Assembly (NCBI GenBank): GCA_024138025.1
Contig: JAMXBD010000367.1
Coordinates: forward strand, 620,001-684,000
From: Combretum micranthum
Lineage: Eukaryota > Streptophyta > Magnoliopsida > Myrtales > Combretaceae
Reading direction: 5' to 3'
Length of the DNA: 64,000 nt
The first letter of the stretch is position 1. Every line of letters starts with the position of its first letter. Shown in pieces: positions 49,320-61,930 of the stretch. The position numbers and the translations under genes are program-made. The notes beneath the pieces were generated by a model. It searched no databases, was not told the origin of the DNA, and saw only the letters and a program-made list of their open reading frames with translations.

Positions 49320-50609
49320 GAGAGAAAATAACCAATCATAAGGAGTCGGGCTTGGATGCCCGGCACTTCCTACTGCTTCAGCTGGTGATTTTCTCCTCGG
49401 AAATTTCTTAAACCCCTCTCTTGGTGTCCCTCCTTGTGCTGCTTTCATTTTTCAAAATCAATATAAATTACATTGTATTATTTCTCAATTAACATTTTCC
49501 AATCGATAAACAAAATACACCATGATCGTGCCATATATATAGACACACACATATAGTAGCACTCATATACATCCCTATTAATATATTATATATGTAAGGA
49601 TGTTACAATATTAAGGCTATGTTTGGATGGTGGAAATCTAAGAAGAAGGAAGAAAAGCAAGAGAAATCTGATGAATTGTTGGTATTTTGTATATTTGCTG
49701 GGAGTGGAAATTGGAGGATGTTGCTAGAAATAGGATGAAAAATGAGCTCCCTACTTTTGATCTAAAAGTGGATTGAAATTAGGAGAAATGAAGATAAATA
49801 AACTAAAAGTACTAAAATATCCTCAAATTGGACATTCTTCTTCTTAATTGATTGGATAATTAAGTCATTTACTTGCTTTATTTATTTATTTATTTATTTT
49901 TTCTATTGATTTCTTTTTAATTTTCACTTTTTATATTCAAACAAATATAAATGTTTCATTTCGTTTCCTTTTACTTTTTTTTTTATTAGCTTTCCATAAC
50001 TTTCCATTTTCTTAAAATTTGCCAGACATAGCATAAGATGTATATTGATACCAAAAATGACAAATAGTTAATTAAATCGATACATAGGATTGATTGAAAA
50101 AGTAATTTTTTTTAAGGCAAGTGAGTGTGTTTGTATTTAAATAACTATTATAAATAACTTTTCTCTATTATTCGTTTCTAAACATCTATATATTAAAAAT
50201 ATTATATATTCTAGACACTTTATATTATAGCTTAGCCCACTTGAACCGACCAAATAATGCCCGTGGGAACCAGTATTAGATGAATTACATAAAATAAAAA
50301 AAGATGATGAAAATCACAATGGCACGTTATAGGAAAAAATAATTAAAACTCACGTGTAATAGGGGTCCCAGGAGTGGTCGGCCCGAGAGGTGACTCGGGT
50401 TCAGATCCAGGCCCCGCACCAGTGTTGCGCAAACCGGGGTGGGTCTTGATGAGCGTAATGCTACGAGTGATAGGGAGCAAAGGATCTGGCGAAACCGGAG
50501 GTGAACGTACGGTGTGGAATGAGTATTCATACTTGCGAAGTTTGCCCAGACCCGAATCCGGAGCTGGACCCGCCAATGTTTCGTCCCATAGCTTGTGAAG
50601 GAAACCCAT
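49320..50609 (-). CDS. Dormancy-associated / auxin-repressed (DRM/ARP) family protein
   Basis: Plant-specific small protein family (PF05564) linked to dormancy, stress and reduced growth; the biochemical role is not known. Exon 1 (50609-50354) opens MGFLHKLWDETLAGP and DSGLGKLRKYEYSF, the conserved N-terminus, then ITRSITLIKT, a Pro/Ser-rich middle and TTPGTPIT, ending in phase 1 at a GTGAGT donor. Exon 2 starts at 49438 after an AG and reads GGTPREGFKKFPRRKSPAEA to SPTPYDWLFSL. The motifs TPGTPITP-GTPR and the terminal YDW are family signatures. The natural end is unclear: after YDWLFS the frame runs into poly-T and stays open to 49035, giving an unusual tail. Either a further exon exists or the tract has changed the ending. 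The 915 bp intron holds a MITE (49615-50033). Confidence 0.85.
49615..50033. mobile_element. Tourist-like (PIF/Harbinger) MITE in the DRM/ARP intron
   Basis: 419 bp with ends GGCTATGTTTGG and, on the reverse strand, TGCTATGTCTGG. The inverted similarity continues for about 40 bp (GGAAAAGC-like), and TAA lies on both sides (49612-49614 and 50034-50036). The TAA duplication and GTTTGG-type ends are typical of Tourist MITEs. It has the same GTTTGG core as the large Harbinger element at 436-5786, but too little to claim that the large one mobilised it. No coding capacity. Confidence 0.75.
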
Positions 50610-50840
50610 GCTTAAAAAAATTTCCTCTTTTTTTTCTTCTTCTTTTGTAACAATCGAAAGAGACCAATAATTGAAAGGGATTTTTGTTTTGTTTTGTTTT
50701 TTTTTTTTTTAAATGTGGGAGGTCTAGTAAGAGTTACAAAAAATGGGGCGAAACTTATAACTATTAATAATATGGAGAAAGTAAGTGATGTAATGAGGGA
50801 GAAAATCTTTATAAATTGAAGAAGGCTGTGAGTTGATGGG

Positions 50841-50850
50841 GTTTATATAG
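50841..50850 (-). promoter_or_regulatory. Probable TATA box of the DRM/ARP gene
   Basis: Minus-strand CTATATAAAC, preceded upstream by a CT-rich tract, lies about 235 bases before the ATG. A transcription start around 50815 would leave a leader of about 200 bases. Confidence 0.6.
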
Positions 50851-50859
50851 GGGAAGAGA

Positions 50860-53800
50860 GAGATAGGGGGGGAGAGAGAGATTCATGATTTAGTGGTTGA
50901 GAAAGGGGATTTTTGAAAAACCATTGGATGGTTAAGTTTAATTTTGGGTTGGTGGAATTTTTGGTAATTGTAGGGGAGGATGAAATTAATTTATCAAAAA
51001 ATAGAAAAGAAATTTCAACTATTTAATTAATGAATAACAAAAGAAATTTAATTAAAAGAGTATTACATGGTTTTATATTGGATCATCTACATGTTTAAAT
51101 TTGCAATAATAACTCTATGATAATCTCATCTTCACATAATAGTTAAAAAGTTCTATTAAAAGAATCATAGAGGTGGTTTTAATTTATATTATATATAATA
51201 TGTATTCTGTGTCTCAATTGGCTAGCATCACATGGAAAAAAATGACTAATTTGAGATCCTTCATAATGTAGCTTTTCGACTGTTGATAGATTATCCAGTC
51301 AATTATCTAATTGTTCAAATAACTACACTAATTGGATAATGTATCCAATATATTTCTTATAGAAATTGATATTCTTCAGTTAGATTTACCTTCAGTTGCA
51401 ATATTGTATGTTTTCAAATTAATGCTCCTTTCTCATATTGGTTTATATTCATTTAATTTTTAACTTCAAGTTGCGGTCATATATATATATATATATATAT
51501 TCATTAAATTAATTTTTTTCATTATCATTTTTCTCCAAATATTGATTCTTTCAATTGAAAGCCACCATAAAACTTCATTGCATATTGTTGGAGACTACAT
51601 TTAATTTGGCGTTTTGTTTAGATGCTTTCCATGAAAAGCATGGGTACAACCTCCGTATGCGACAACAATACAAGGCCAATGGCACCAAGAGTGGATATTG
51701 TTATAACTTAGTTTTCGAAGGAAGCAGTGGTCTTTACTCTTGTCTTCTTATGTTCCAAATCATTGGGGCATGTCAAGATCGAAAGTTAAACCTGATCTTT
51801 CCTCCAAGTCATCCGATAACAACAGAAAGGACGATCTAGTGATGGGTTATTGTAGCTTCTTTTAGATCCTTTTGCTTCTATGTTCCCCGACGGCTAACCT
51901 AGGCTGCGATTGGTCCCAGTCTCACACCATGACTTCTCATGCGAACCAATCGGAAAAATCAAATTATAAAAACATGATGGGTATGTTTCTTTTACTCAAT
52001 TGGTCTTTATAAATGCATGACTCAGTTTTATGAAAAAATATTTGCAATCCCGGAAATGCTATCCCCACTCTGTCTCAGCCAATAGATACTTAACATATAT
52101 TAAATAAATTTTAAAAAATAAAAAATATCCTTAAAATGAAAAAAACAATTATTATTATTTCATATACATGTATCGCATTATTATTGCTTGGAACAAGCAG
52201 GCACATAATGCCTGGGATAGCAAAACCTTTTTCCACTTTTATACTTTATTAATCAACTATCAATTATTGGTTAGCAACGGCTGAAGCCAACAGAAAATAA
52301 GAGAAAATGAAGCAAAGTCAGGTTGATGCTGAATTGGCCCAGTAATTGGCCATTCCTTGGAAAAACAGGTAGTTTGAATAAGGGGAGAGCTAAAAAAGGA
52401 AGCACAAATGCCAGCATCTTTTGAGCCAACTCAGCCAAAGCCCAATGGAACCCAAATCTAATTGACAATTGCATCTACTCTATAGCAAACTTATTAGATT
52501 GGATCGACCAATAGCATCACCTATTGACTATGTGCTCAATTAGACCAACAAAATTTGTCAAAACTTGTAATTTATTAGTTAAAATAATCTCTAAATAATC
52601 TCAATGTAGTACAAGAAACCCTAAGTCTTAGGATTATCAAGAGAACAAATTTTGAATAAATATAAACATAAATTTTTGGATTTTGCTTAGTATATTTTGT
52701 TTTTAGGACCATCCGGAGAAGTTAAAAATGTGTTAAGGTTATGAGAAAAATGAGGTGAGTATTTGTAATATTGTATGTTAATTGTATGTGGTAAATTAGT
52801 TGATCAATGAAATAAGTTTTTCTAATCTTCTACAAGTGGTTGTGATTGGCAAAACTTATTTTATGAAACTTAGAATCAATAAAACTCATACATTTTAAAG
52901 ATGGTCATGAGGAGATACTTTACACTTACTAAGAATGACTTTAGGACCTGTATGAAGATTGAAACTTTTGAGAAAATGTGCATTGATTTGGAAGGAAACC
53001 AAGGTGATCAAGATAGGGAAATCAATCGGAGAAGACAATCAAATTGGGCCAAAAGATCGATTGACTGATCCCTCTCGTCAATTGGCCTTGGTTGGTTGCT
53101 TTTTCAAACACTCACCCTAGTAGACTATCTACACCTTTAAGCAAATTTTTTGAATAAAAAATTTGAGAAAAACATTAATTAAACCAAATTTAAGAAAGAA
53201 AAAAAAATAGAAATTAGGATATTGATATTTCCCGAAATGAGTTTCTAAGACTAGTTTAATTACTCTTATGATAAGAGTTTGAGATTTAGCTTATTTCAGA
53301 TACAAGGTACGTGTTTACTATTGTTCGTTTGTTGTGCTTTAATGAAATTATTAGATTACTAAATGTCTCATTTACTAAATATTTTATTCATTTTACATTT
53401 GTCAAGCTATGAAAATTATTTTGTGAAGACGTTGGAACATACATGACATGATAATGTGGAAATGTTGGCATGGCAAAATCATGTTGTAGGCGGGTGGACC
53501 AAGACCCAATGAAAATTGCCAATAAAAGAACCAAAGATATCATAGATCTTTGACCCATTGACTATAACAACCCTAAAGGATCTATAATATAAACATATGG
53601 AGATGTAGACTTACTGATTATATTGAATCTGGAACTTTGGTATGGAAAAACCTTGATCCACTTACTATAAAAAGTCAAGAGCCTTGATATAAATTCAAAC
53701 ATCACAAGAACATAGTTGTTGAGTTCTAAAAATAAGAAAAAAATCCTCACTCAATAAAATTCATATTTATTCCAAACTTAATTGTTAGTTACAACAAGAG

Positions 53801-55207
53801 CCTATTTATAGACATAAAATAAAATCCTAAAATTAAGAAATAATTACATAAGAGGGAACTAATTAAAATCCTACAAAGTATCAAGTAACGTGATAATGGA
53901 AACATAACAAATTCCTATTGATCTAGGAAATAAATACATAAAAAAATCCCCTGGACTCCAAATTAAGTTGATTTGAGAATCTTTTATTTTAGCTTTCTTA
54001 AATCTTTTCTAGATTCAGAATAGGCCATATTTTGTAAAATTGTTGGGAATAGCTCATATTGTTTTTGTTAAAAATCTTTATATCCTACGCCATTGTGCCT
54101 GTGCCAATTCTGTGTGCTGAGGCACCTGATGAAGCAAATAGCTCGTTTTTCGTGCTTTGAGGTGGAACGTTTGACATGGTAAAATGTCCATTTCGTGCTC
54201 TAGGATAGAGCATTTGGATATTTTTGTAAAAATTATAGCATGAGAATGTGCCGACGAGTTTCCAGTGTTATTTTATTATTATTATTTTTTTAAATTTGGG
54301 GTTTGAAGTCTTGTTCCAATTGATTTGTTTATTCAATAGCTGATATTCACTATTAGAAAATTGGGATTTCGAGATAAATTTTTTTCTTAGGTCCTCATCC
54401 TTAAGATACCGAGTTTGATTTTTCACGTTAACGAATTACAAAGACCTTATGTAGCCGTGTTGTCATAGTGCTTGAAGTCACCGAAAGAAGAAGATGGGAA
54501 AAAAAGGAAAAAGGCTCACCTACCTTGCCTTTCATGTAATTATAAAAAATAATCAAGACGAATTTGGATTCTTTCTTCATAGTTTAGTAGATAGACCTTC
54601 AAAAGCTTATTAACAATAAAAACAATTAAAGAAAAGCAATCAACAAAAATTGATGGCAAGAGAGCTTAATGATCAGTATCACTGGCAACAAATGGTGTAG
54701 ATTTAATAGAAACATGCTTGCTCTTGTAATAGTCATATACATTCCATCAAACTTCAGCAATCAGCATCCATCATTTTGGTTTAAGAAATATATTGCCATC
54801 ATATGTCCTATTCATACTTCTTTTTACAACACCAACAAGTGATAGAATGATGAATGGAATCCTTTGATTAAAGCAAGATAAATTCCTATGAAAACTTTAG
54901 TTTGTCCTATTGTCTTGAAGCTTTAGATTTAAATATTCTCCATTCATAGGATAAATGAGAAAATGAAATCAAATGAGTGATATAGCAAGTAGAGCAAACC
55001 AAGAAAACCTTTCCACTTATAGAGCAATAGTTTGCTATTATTTCAGAATGAAAGACAACGCCATGTGAGTTATTAGGTAAATTGTATCATTAGTTGAGAA
55101 TAATAATTAAGAAATAAATTTTCTTATGTCATTTAGGTTACAACAGTCAACATAGTACAACTCAAAATTTCTAGAAATGACAACTTAAAATCCTTTATTT
55201 AGGAATT
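50860..55207. other. Intergenic, no supported gene
   Basis: AT-rich sequence with an (AT)11 microsatellite at 51479-51500 and chance frames only. A 94-codon plus-strand frame at 51555-51839 and a 67-codon minus-strand frame at 52271-52474 show no motif I recognise and have no flanking splice or promoter support. Confidence 0.5.
51479..51500. repeat. (AT)11 microsatellite
   Basis: Uninterrupted AT dinucleotide repeat. Confidence 0.9.
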
Positions 55208-55212
55208 GAAAG

Positions 55213-55795
55213 TGCTAGTGATGTGCCTGATCCATATGGATACTATTTAATTATCTATTAATTTTAATAAGATTAAGATTAATAATAATTATTAATTACA
55301 ATCATTATTTTATAAGAAGTGTGTCATTTGGAATTCCTAATAACTTTATGTGTATCTTTCAGCATTCTTAATAACTTTTCAAATCCCTAATAAGATTCGG
55401 GCAGTTGACTATGATACAGTTTCATATAAATAGAATACAGTGATCTCCTTTAGGGTTTAGATAGACGTTTGCCGTCATATTAGAATTATAGAGAAACTTT
55501 GTAACTCAAAAGGAGAGATTCTATTGAGAGAGATTCCCTAAAATTTGGAATTATTCCAACGTGCTAGTACATGTACAGAGATCTGGTTGGAAATTCATTC
55601 GTGTAGATACAGTAGAGGGTGTTTATGTTTGCAACATCTCATATCCGAAATTTCGAATTTTGAAGCACCAAAAAGGTAATTCCATCCGCTCTAATTTGAT
55701 TGAATCACATGGATTCGCTGAGAATTTAAGTTCTTAAAATTAAACAATTTGTATTCCGCTGCCAGATCCGTTTTTGGATCCTTAAATTCCCAACA
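55213..55795 (+). repeat. 5' LTR of the plus-strand copia element
   Basis: 583 bp, from TGCTAGTGATGTGCC to AAATTCCCAACA. It contains a TATATAAAT-like word (CATATAAATAG near 55424) that could be its promoter TATA box, and matches 62947-63535 with scattered differences. Confidence 0.92.
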
Positions 55796-55796
55796 G

Positions 55797-55810
55797 TGGT
55801 ATCAGAGCCA
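55797..55810 (+). other. Primer binding site (initiator-Met tRNA type)
   Basis: TGGTATCAGAGCCA one base after the 5' LTR is the standard copia primer site complementary to initiator methionine tRNA. Confidence 0.92.
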
Positions 55811-56654
55811 CTTGCGATTTTAATCAAACTGTTTTTCGAATGATAGATATATATGATGATATGTATGTTTTTTGAAAAGGAATTTGATGTGAATGTATAT
55901 GTTTAAGTTTTTCTGATTATGAAATTTGATAAGCGCCTTGCTTTGAGGGGATGTATAGATCTGGTGTAATTTGATTACAAATGAATTTTAAGGTTTATCA
56001 ATCTGTAAAAAGGATCAACCGTTTATGAAGGGTTGAACAAATCTGTTATATTTTTTAAATTATATCATATTTTTATGTGCGTGGTAATTAAATCCATGTT
56101 GATGGATTCGAGGATTGTTTTTGAAATATGAGTGATCGTGTGTGACATGATAAGCTTTAATGAATTGCAGTAAAATCGGATATTTAAAATATTAAAAAAT
56201 TCGAGCAGTTTTAAATTGCTGATCAGCAAACACTGCGTTTGTAAATTTCTAAAAACATTGAATTCAGACGCCTTAGATGTCTGATTCGTTTTTACGCAGA
56301 GTCGGATGTTGTTCTCCATATTCCACTATTCTGTTTTGTTTTATGCTTGAAGCGGATGTTTGTTATGAAATCTATTCTGCAAAACATCTGATTTTATTTT
56401 AAAAAAATATGTGATCTGCAGTTTTGAAAAGGACGTGATCTGAAATTTCTTGAAAAATCTATCAATGAGAATAATATAACAGGAATGGTTTTGAAATGAA
56501 TTTCTCCTTTTGCTATGTTTGAACGTATTGTTAAAGTTTTCTAAACAGTTTAGAACTTAAACTTTCATATTCTAATTGATAGATCTTTTCATGAAAAAAT
56601 TTGATTTTTCAAAGTATTTTATAAACCTAGATTTTCAATTTTGTTGAGGTTTCA

Positions 56655-56762
56655 CGGGCGCTGCCCCTAAAACCCCATAGGGGATGTTGTCTCCTTGACC
56701 CCTACAAAGGGTGTTGCCCCCTAGACCCCCATTAGGGGACATAGTCCCCTTGACCCCTGCAA
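56655..56762 (+). repeat. GC-rich direct repeats in the copia leader
   Basis: Within the AT-rich leader, two related units share the pattern GGGGA-TGTTGTC-CCTTGACCCCT followed by CAAAG and GTTGCCCCCTAGACCCC. The unit boundaries are near 56655, 56689 and 56740. There is no coding reading. C-rich leader repeats are seen in some copia families; the role is unknown. Confidence 0.65.
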
Positions 56763-57836
56763 AAGTGTGTCTTTTAAATTGATAAGCACTAATTAGTAAT
56801 TCTTACCATAAAAACACACTTTTGAAGTGTTGTGAGTTATGTGTATGACTTCTATGTGTGCTTGTGTTTCATGTATGGTGCATAGCATGGCCCTAAGGTC
56901 TATGTGATTGGCAGGTTTTTATTTCTTTCTTTAAAATGGGTTGTAATTTTATAAATACGGTCTGCGTTGTTTTTGGTTTTGTTGTAATTTATTTTCTGCT
57001 AAATAGTAGTAAGAATCTCTTTGTATCTTTTCATTATTGTAATGAAAAGACATGAAGATGTCATGAAGACTTTTCTTATTCGATAGAGATGGAAGTGTGA
57101 GGACCATCATGAAGATACAAGGAATTTTACAACCCAGATTCATGCTGATGGATCTGCACCTTAGGTTTGGACCATTGATCTTCATATTGGCTTATGAAGA
57201 TCAATATAGATTAAGGGCCATGCTATGACATAATTTTTTTTCTTTATATAAGCATGTTATATCATATATGATGATATAAGTAAATGTATGTGATACCATA
57301 TTTATAATCTTTACGTGTTTTATAATATGAAAGCAATATGAAATATCACCTTTTAAAATCCCTCACATAATATTAAGTCATAAAATGCCTTCCATGGTTC
57401 GACATTTGTCAAGGCTTAGATCGTCCAATTGTAGGTTTTGCCAAAGCAAGGTGTAATAGACTATCCTAATCAGACAGGGTGAATAATAGTATTATCCACA
57501 TATCGTAATGGTTAGACTTAAATAGGCCATCAAAATGGTTTTGGGCCTATGACATTGAATGGGATTAGTAGGTTCGGACATGTGATGTCAATCCCATAAT
57601 AAGAGTTATATGATGTAATTGGAAAGAGTTTCCTACCTAAATAACTAAATTTTGGGTATCATGCCACAACTGACTCAATATTTGGTGAAATGTGGATCTT
57701 ACACCACTAAGATACTTTATTATTGAAATGTTTTCCAAATTAATATTTGAGGATTATTAATTTGATAAAATAATGGAAGTATGTAAAATGGCTTATATAA
57801 AGAGAAATTAATTTTGCATACCTTTGTATGTAGATC

Positions 57837-58720
57837 ATGGAAACAAACAATACTACCTTGCAATCGATTCTCGAAAAAGAAAAATTGAATACCACAAACT
57901 TCCTTGATTGGCACTGAAACTTAAGAATTGTTCTTAAGCATGAAAGGAAGTTATATGTAATTGATGAAGCAATCCCTGAAGAACCTGCTGCTAATGCTCC
58001 CAAAGCTGAAAGGAATGCTTATAATAAGCATAAAAAGGACTCTTTGGATGTCACTTGCATCATGCTTGCCACCATGGATCCTGAGCTTTAGAAGCAAATG
58101 GAAGACATGAAAGCGTACGATATGATTATACACTTTAAGGAAATGTTCCAAGAATAGGCAAAGCATGAGAGGTTTGCAGTAATGCGAGAATTGAATTCTT
58201 GTAAAATGGCTCCTGGTAGCTCCGTGAGTGCACACGTACTCAAGATGAAGGGCTACATTGATAGACTTGAGAAGCTTGGTTCTTCAATTCCTAGGGAGTT
58301 GGCTATGGATATGATCTTAGGCTCTTTACCTCCTAGTTAAAACCAATTTGTGATGAATTATAACATGCACAAAATGGATAAATCTATCGGAATTTCATGT
58401 GATGCTTAAGGAGCAGAATAGAACTTTAAAACAAATAATAATGTTCTGATGGTTCAAAAGGGACAGGGCAAAAAGCGAAAAGCCAATTGTAGGGTTAAGG
58501 GCAAAGCAAAAGGTCAGACCAAAGCTAAAAGGCCCAAAACCCAGCCCAAGGCCAAACCACCAAAGAAAGGGGTTTGTTTCTTCTGTAATGAAATAGGTCA
58601 TTGGAAGAGGAATTGCAAGCTATATTTGGAGGATCTGAAAAAGAAGAAGGGTAGTGAGACTACTTCTTTAGGTATTTATGTTATACAGGTCAATTTATCT
58701 ATTCTAACATCATGGTTATT
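57837..58720 (+). pseudogene. Copia gag of the plus-strand element
   Basis: Starts METNNTTLQSILEKEKLN, then NFLDWH, a stop, and LRIVLKHERKLYVIDEAIPE, a typical gag beginning. The core is recognisable (DVTCIMLATMDPEL, SCKMAPGSSVSAHVLKMKGY, LEKLGSSIPRELAMDMILGS, LPPS) with at least four stops and one frameshift. A Lys-rich segment (58449 onward) leads to the zinc knuckle CFFCNEIGHWKRNC near 58575. Clearly inactive. Confidence 0.88.
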
Positions 58721-58919
58721 ATTATGATTTTTATTTCTCAATTGTTACTGTATCTCTTAAGCTTCATATTTCAAAGTACGGTCCACTAAAATTGTAAGAG
58801 CATGCCTTACATTTAATATATAAGATTTTGGGAATGACTAAGGTTGTTATACTTAAGCTTTAATATTGAATGTATCGGACTGTTACGTTTAGGATACCCT
58901 TTTGGGGCGTAACAGATAT

Positions 58920-60290
58920 TAGATACTGATGTGGCTCTCACATTTGTGTAAATATGCAAGGTCTCAAGCAAAGTAGAAAGTTGGCAAAAGGCAAAGTGGA
59001 CCTACGTGTAGCAAATGGAGCAAGAGTTGTTGCACTAACTGTAGGAAATTTTGAATCAACTTTACCTTCTGGACTTATTTTAATTTTAAGTAATTGTTAC
59101 TATGTGCCTACTATGAGCAGTAACATTATTTTAGTTTCATGTTTGGACAAGGAGGGTTTTAGATTTGTTATCGAGAATAATACAATCTCTATCCATCATG
59201 GAGACATCTTTTATGGTTTTGCTCATTTGTTGAATGGTTTCTATGTTCTAAACTTTGATGAATATGATAATAAGTCCATTTATAATATAAATACCAAAAG
59301 ATTCAAATCTAACAATTTGAATCCGACTTACTTCTGGCATTGTCGTTTAGGATATATTAACGAGAAACGCATATCAAAGCTTCATCAAGATGGGTTTTTA
59401 GATTCATTTGATTTTGAATCATATGAATCATGCGAATCTTGTTTGATGGGTACGATGACAAAGGCTCTTTTTACTAGACAAAGTGAGAGAGCTACTAACT
59501 TGTTGGGCCTCATACATACATATGTATGTGAACCATTGAGTTCACCTACTAGAGGATGTTATTTATACTTCATTTCTTTTACTGATGACTTTAGTAGGTA
59601 TGGATATGTGTACCTAATGAAGTATAAATCTGAATCTTTTGAAAAGTTCAAAATATTAACAAATGAATTACAAAATCAACTTGGTAAAAGCATTAAAACA
59701 CTTCAATCATATCGAGGTAGTGAATATTTAAGCCAAGATTTTTCTGACTATCTTAGGGATTGTGGGATAACCTCACAACTAACTGCTATAGGAACACCAC
59801 AACGGAATGGTGTTTTTGAATGGAGAAATCGAACCTTATTAGATATAGTTTGATCAATGATGAGTCAGACAGATCTTTCAATATCCTTATGGGGATATGC
59901 CCTGGAAACTACTACATTTATATTGAATAGGGTTCCATCAAAATTGGTTGAAAAGACACCATATGAGTTATGGAATGGAAAATGTCTAAGTATGTCTTTT
60001 CTAAAGATATGGGGTTGTGATGCATATGTCAAAATCAAGTGTCTGACAAATTGGCACCAAAATCTAATAAATGCTTGTTTATGGGATATCCAAAAGAAAC
60101 AAAAGAATATTACTTCTATAACTGATCTAAAACCAAAGTGTTTGTTGCTCATAATGGTCACTTTTTAGAAAGAGAGTTTGTTTTTAAAGAAACCAGTGGG
60201 AGTAAAATACAACTCGAAGAAATTCAAGAACCACAAACTGATACAACACCCATGATGGATGTTCAATCAGACTCATAAATAGTTGCTACG
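58920..60290 (+). pseudogene. Copia protease and integrase of the plus-strand element
   Basis: The protease motif is split by a frameshift: DT is followed in another frame by CGSHICVNMQGL (about 58924-58970). The preintegrase zinc site is WHCRLGYINEKRI with CESCLMG. In the integrase core the first acidic residue is Tyr (HTYVCEPLS), the second region reads SYRGSEYLS with Tyr where Asp is expected, and the third, EWRNRTLLDIV, retains Glu. A stop follows at 59851, and the C-terminal part (SLWGYALETTTFILNRVPSK, then ELWNGKCLSMSFLKIWGCDA) continues to about 60170 and on in another frame. Two of three catalytic acids appear lost. Confidence 0.88.
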
Positions 60291-61930
60291 CCTAAAGCAC
60301 TAGCTGAAGGCCCGCGTAGATCTGGTAGGATTCATCATGAGCCTAAGAGATATGGATTTCTCATCACTGATAATCGTGATGTAATGCTCGTAGAAAGATG
60401 AGCCCACATCTTACCAGGAAGCAATAAAGGACCCTGACTCTGAGAAATGGTTGACAGCCATGAAAGCAAAAATGTAATCCATGTATGATAATTAAGTTTG
60501 GACTTTGATTGATCCACTTGATGGAGTCAAAACCATTGGGCGTAAATGCGTTTTCAAGAAGAAAACTAACATGGATGGCAATGTGTATATCTACAAAGCA
60601 TGACTAGTTGCAAAAGGTTTTAAACAAACTCATAGTATAGACTATGACGAACCTTTTCACCTGTAGTCATGCTTAAGTCTGTTAGAATTCTTCTTGCTAT
60701 AGTTGCATATTATGACTATGAGATATGGCAAATGGATATCAAAACAGCCTTTTTGAATAGTAACCTTATTGAGGATGTGTACATGATATAACCTAAGTGT
60801 TTTGATAGTCTAGGGAATTCACATAAGGTTTGCAAGCTTCAAAGATCTATTTATGGACTCAAGCAAGCATCTTGGAGTTGGAATCTTCGTTTTGATAAAG
60901 TAATAAAACAGTTTGATTTCTTTCAAAATGAAGATGAACCTTGTGTTTACAAGAAAGTTAGTGGGAGCGCAATAGTTTTCTTGGTGCTTTATGTAAACGA
61001 CATACTGCTCATGGGAAACGATATTGCTACATCACAAAATGTGAAAACATGGTTAGGAAACTGTTTCTCAATGAAGGACTTAGGTGAATCTGTCTATATT
61101 CTAAGCATCGAGATCTATAGAGATAGTTCTAGCAAGACCATTAGCCTAAGTCAGAGTGCATACATTGACAAAGTGCTAAAAAGATCTAGTATGGAAAATT
61201 CTAAGGGAGGTTTCTTCCAATGTCACATGGAATTAATTTGAGTAAGACTCAATATCCTGCTTCGAAGGAGGAATGGGAACGCATGAGTAGGATTCCATAT
61301 GCTTCTGCTATTGGTTCCATCATGTATGCTATGTTGTGCACTCGACCCGATGTCGCTTATGCATTAAGCATCACTAGTAAGTATCAGTCGGATCTAGGTG
61401 AGAGTCGCTAGATAGCAGTAAAAAACATTCTAAAGTACCTGAGAAGGACTAAGGATGTTGTTTTGACATATGGACAGATGCGGGTTTCCAGTCCAATTCA
61501 GATGATTTCTGATCGCAATCTGGTTATGTATTTTGTTTGAATGGAGGTGCTATAAGCTAGAAGAGTTTCAAATAGGACACAATTGCGGATTCTACCATAG
61601 AGGCAGAGTATATAGTAGCATCAGATGCAGCTAAGGAAGCAGTTTGGATCAAGAAGTTCATTACTTCTTTGGGAGTTGTTCCTACCATTTAAGATCCAGT
61701 GGACCTCTATTGTGACAACAATGGGGCCATTGCATAAGCTAAGGAACCATGATCACACCAGTGATCCAAACATATAGTCAGACGTTATCATCTCATTCGA
61801 GGCATCATTGACAGAGTAGATGTTAAGGTATGCAGAGTACATACAAATGACAATTTTGCAGATCCATTGACTAAGCCTCTTCCCCAGTCTAAGCATGATA
61901 GTCATACTAGAGCATTAGAAGTTAAACTTA
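60290..61930 (+). pseudogene. Copia reverse transcriptase and RNase H of the plus-strand element
   Basis: Recognisable in pieces: QMDIKTAFLN at about 60730 (read WQMDIKTAFLNSNLIEDVYM), SIYGLKQASWSWNLRFDKVI, then LVLYVNDILLMG at about 60985, where the usual YVDD is YVND. MKDLGES, YASAIGSIMYAMLCTRPDVAY and the RNase H remnant (AEYIVASDAAKEAVW, then a HIVRRYHLIR-like string near 61770) follow in changing frames with many stops. The polypurine tract AAGTGGGAGAT precedes the 3' LTR. Confidence 0.88.

Noticed and set aside
51555..51839. 94-codon plus-strand frame
   Set aside because: No family similarity that I can name, no splice or promoter support, and typical chance length for this composition.
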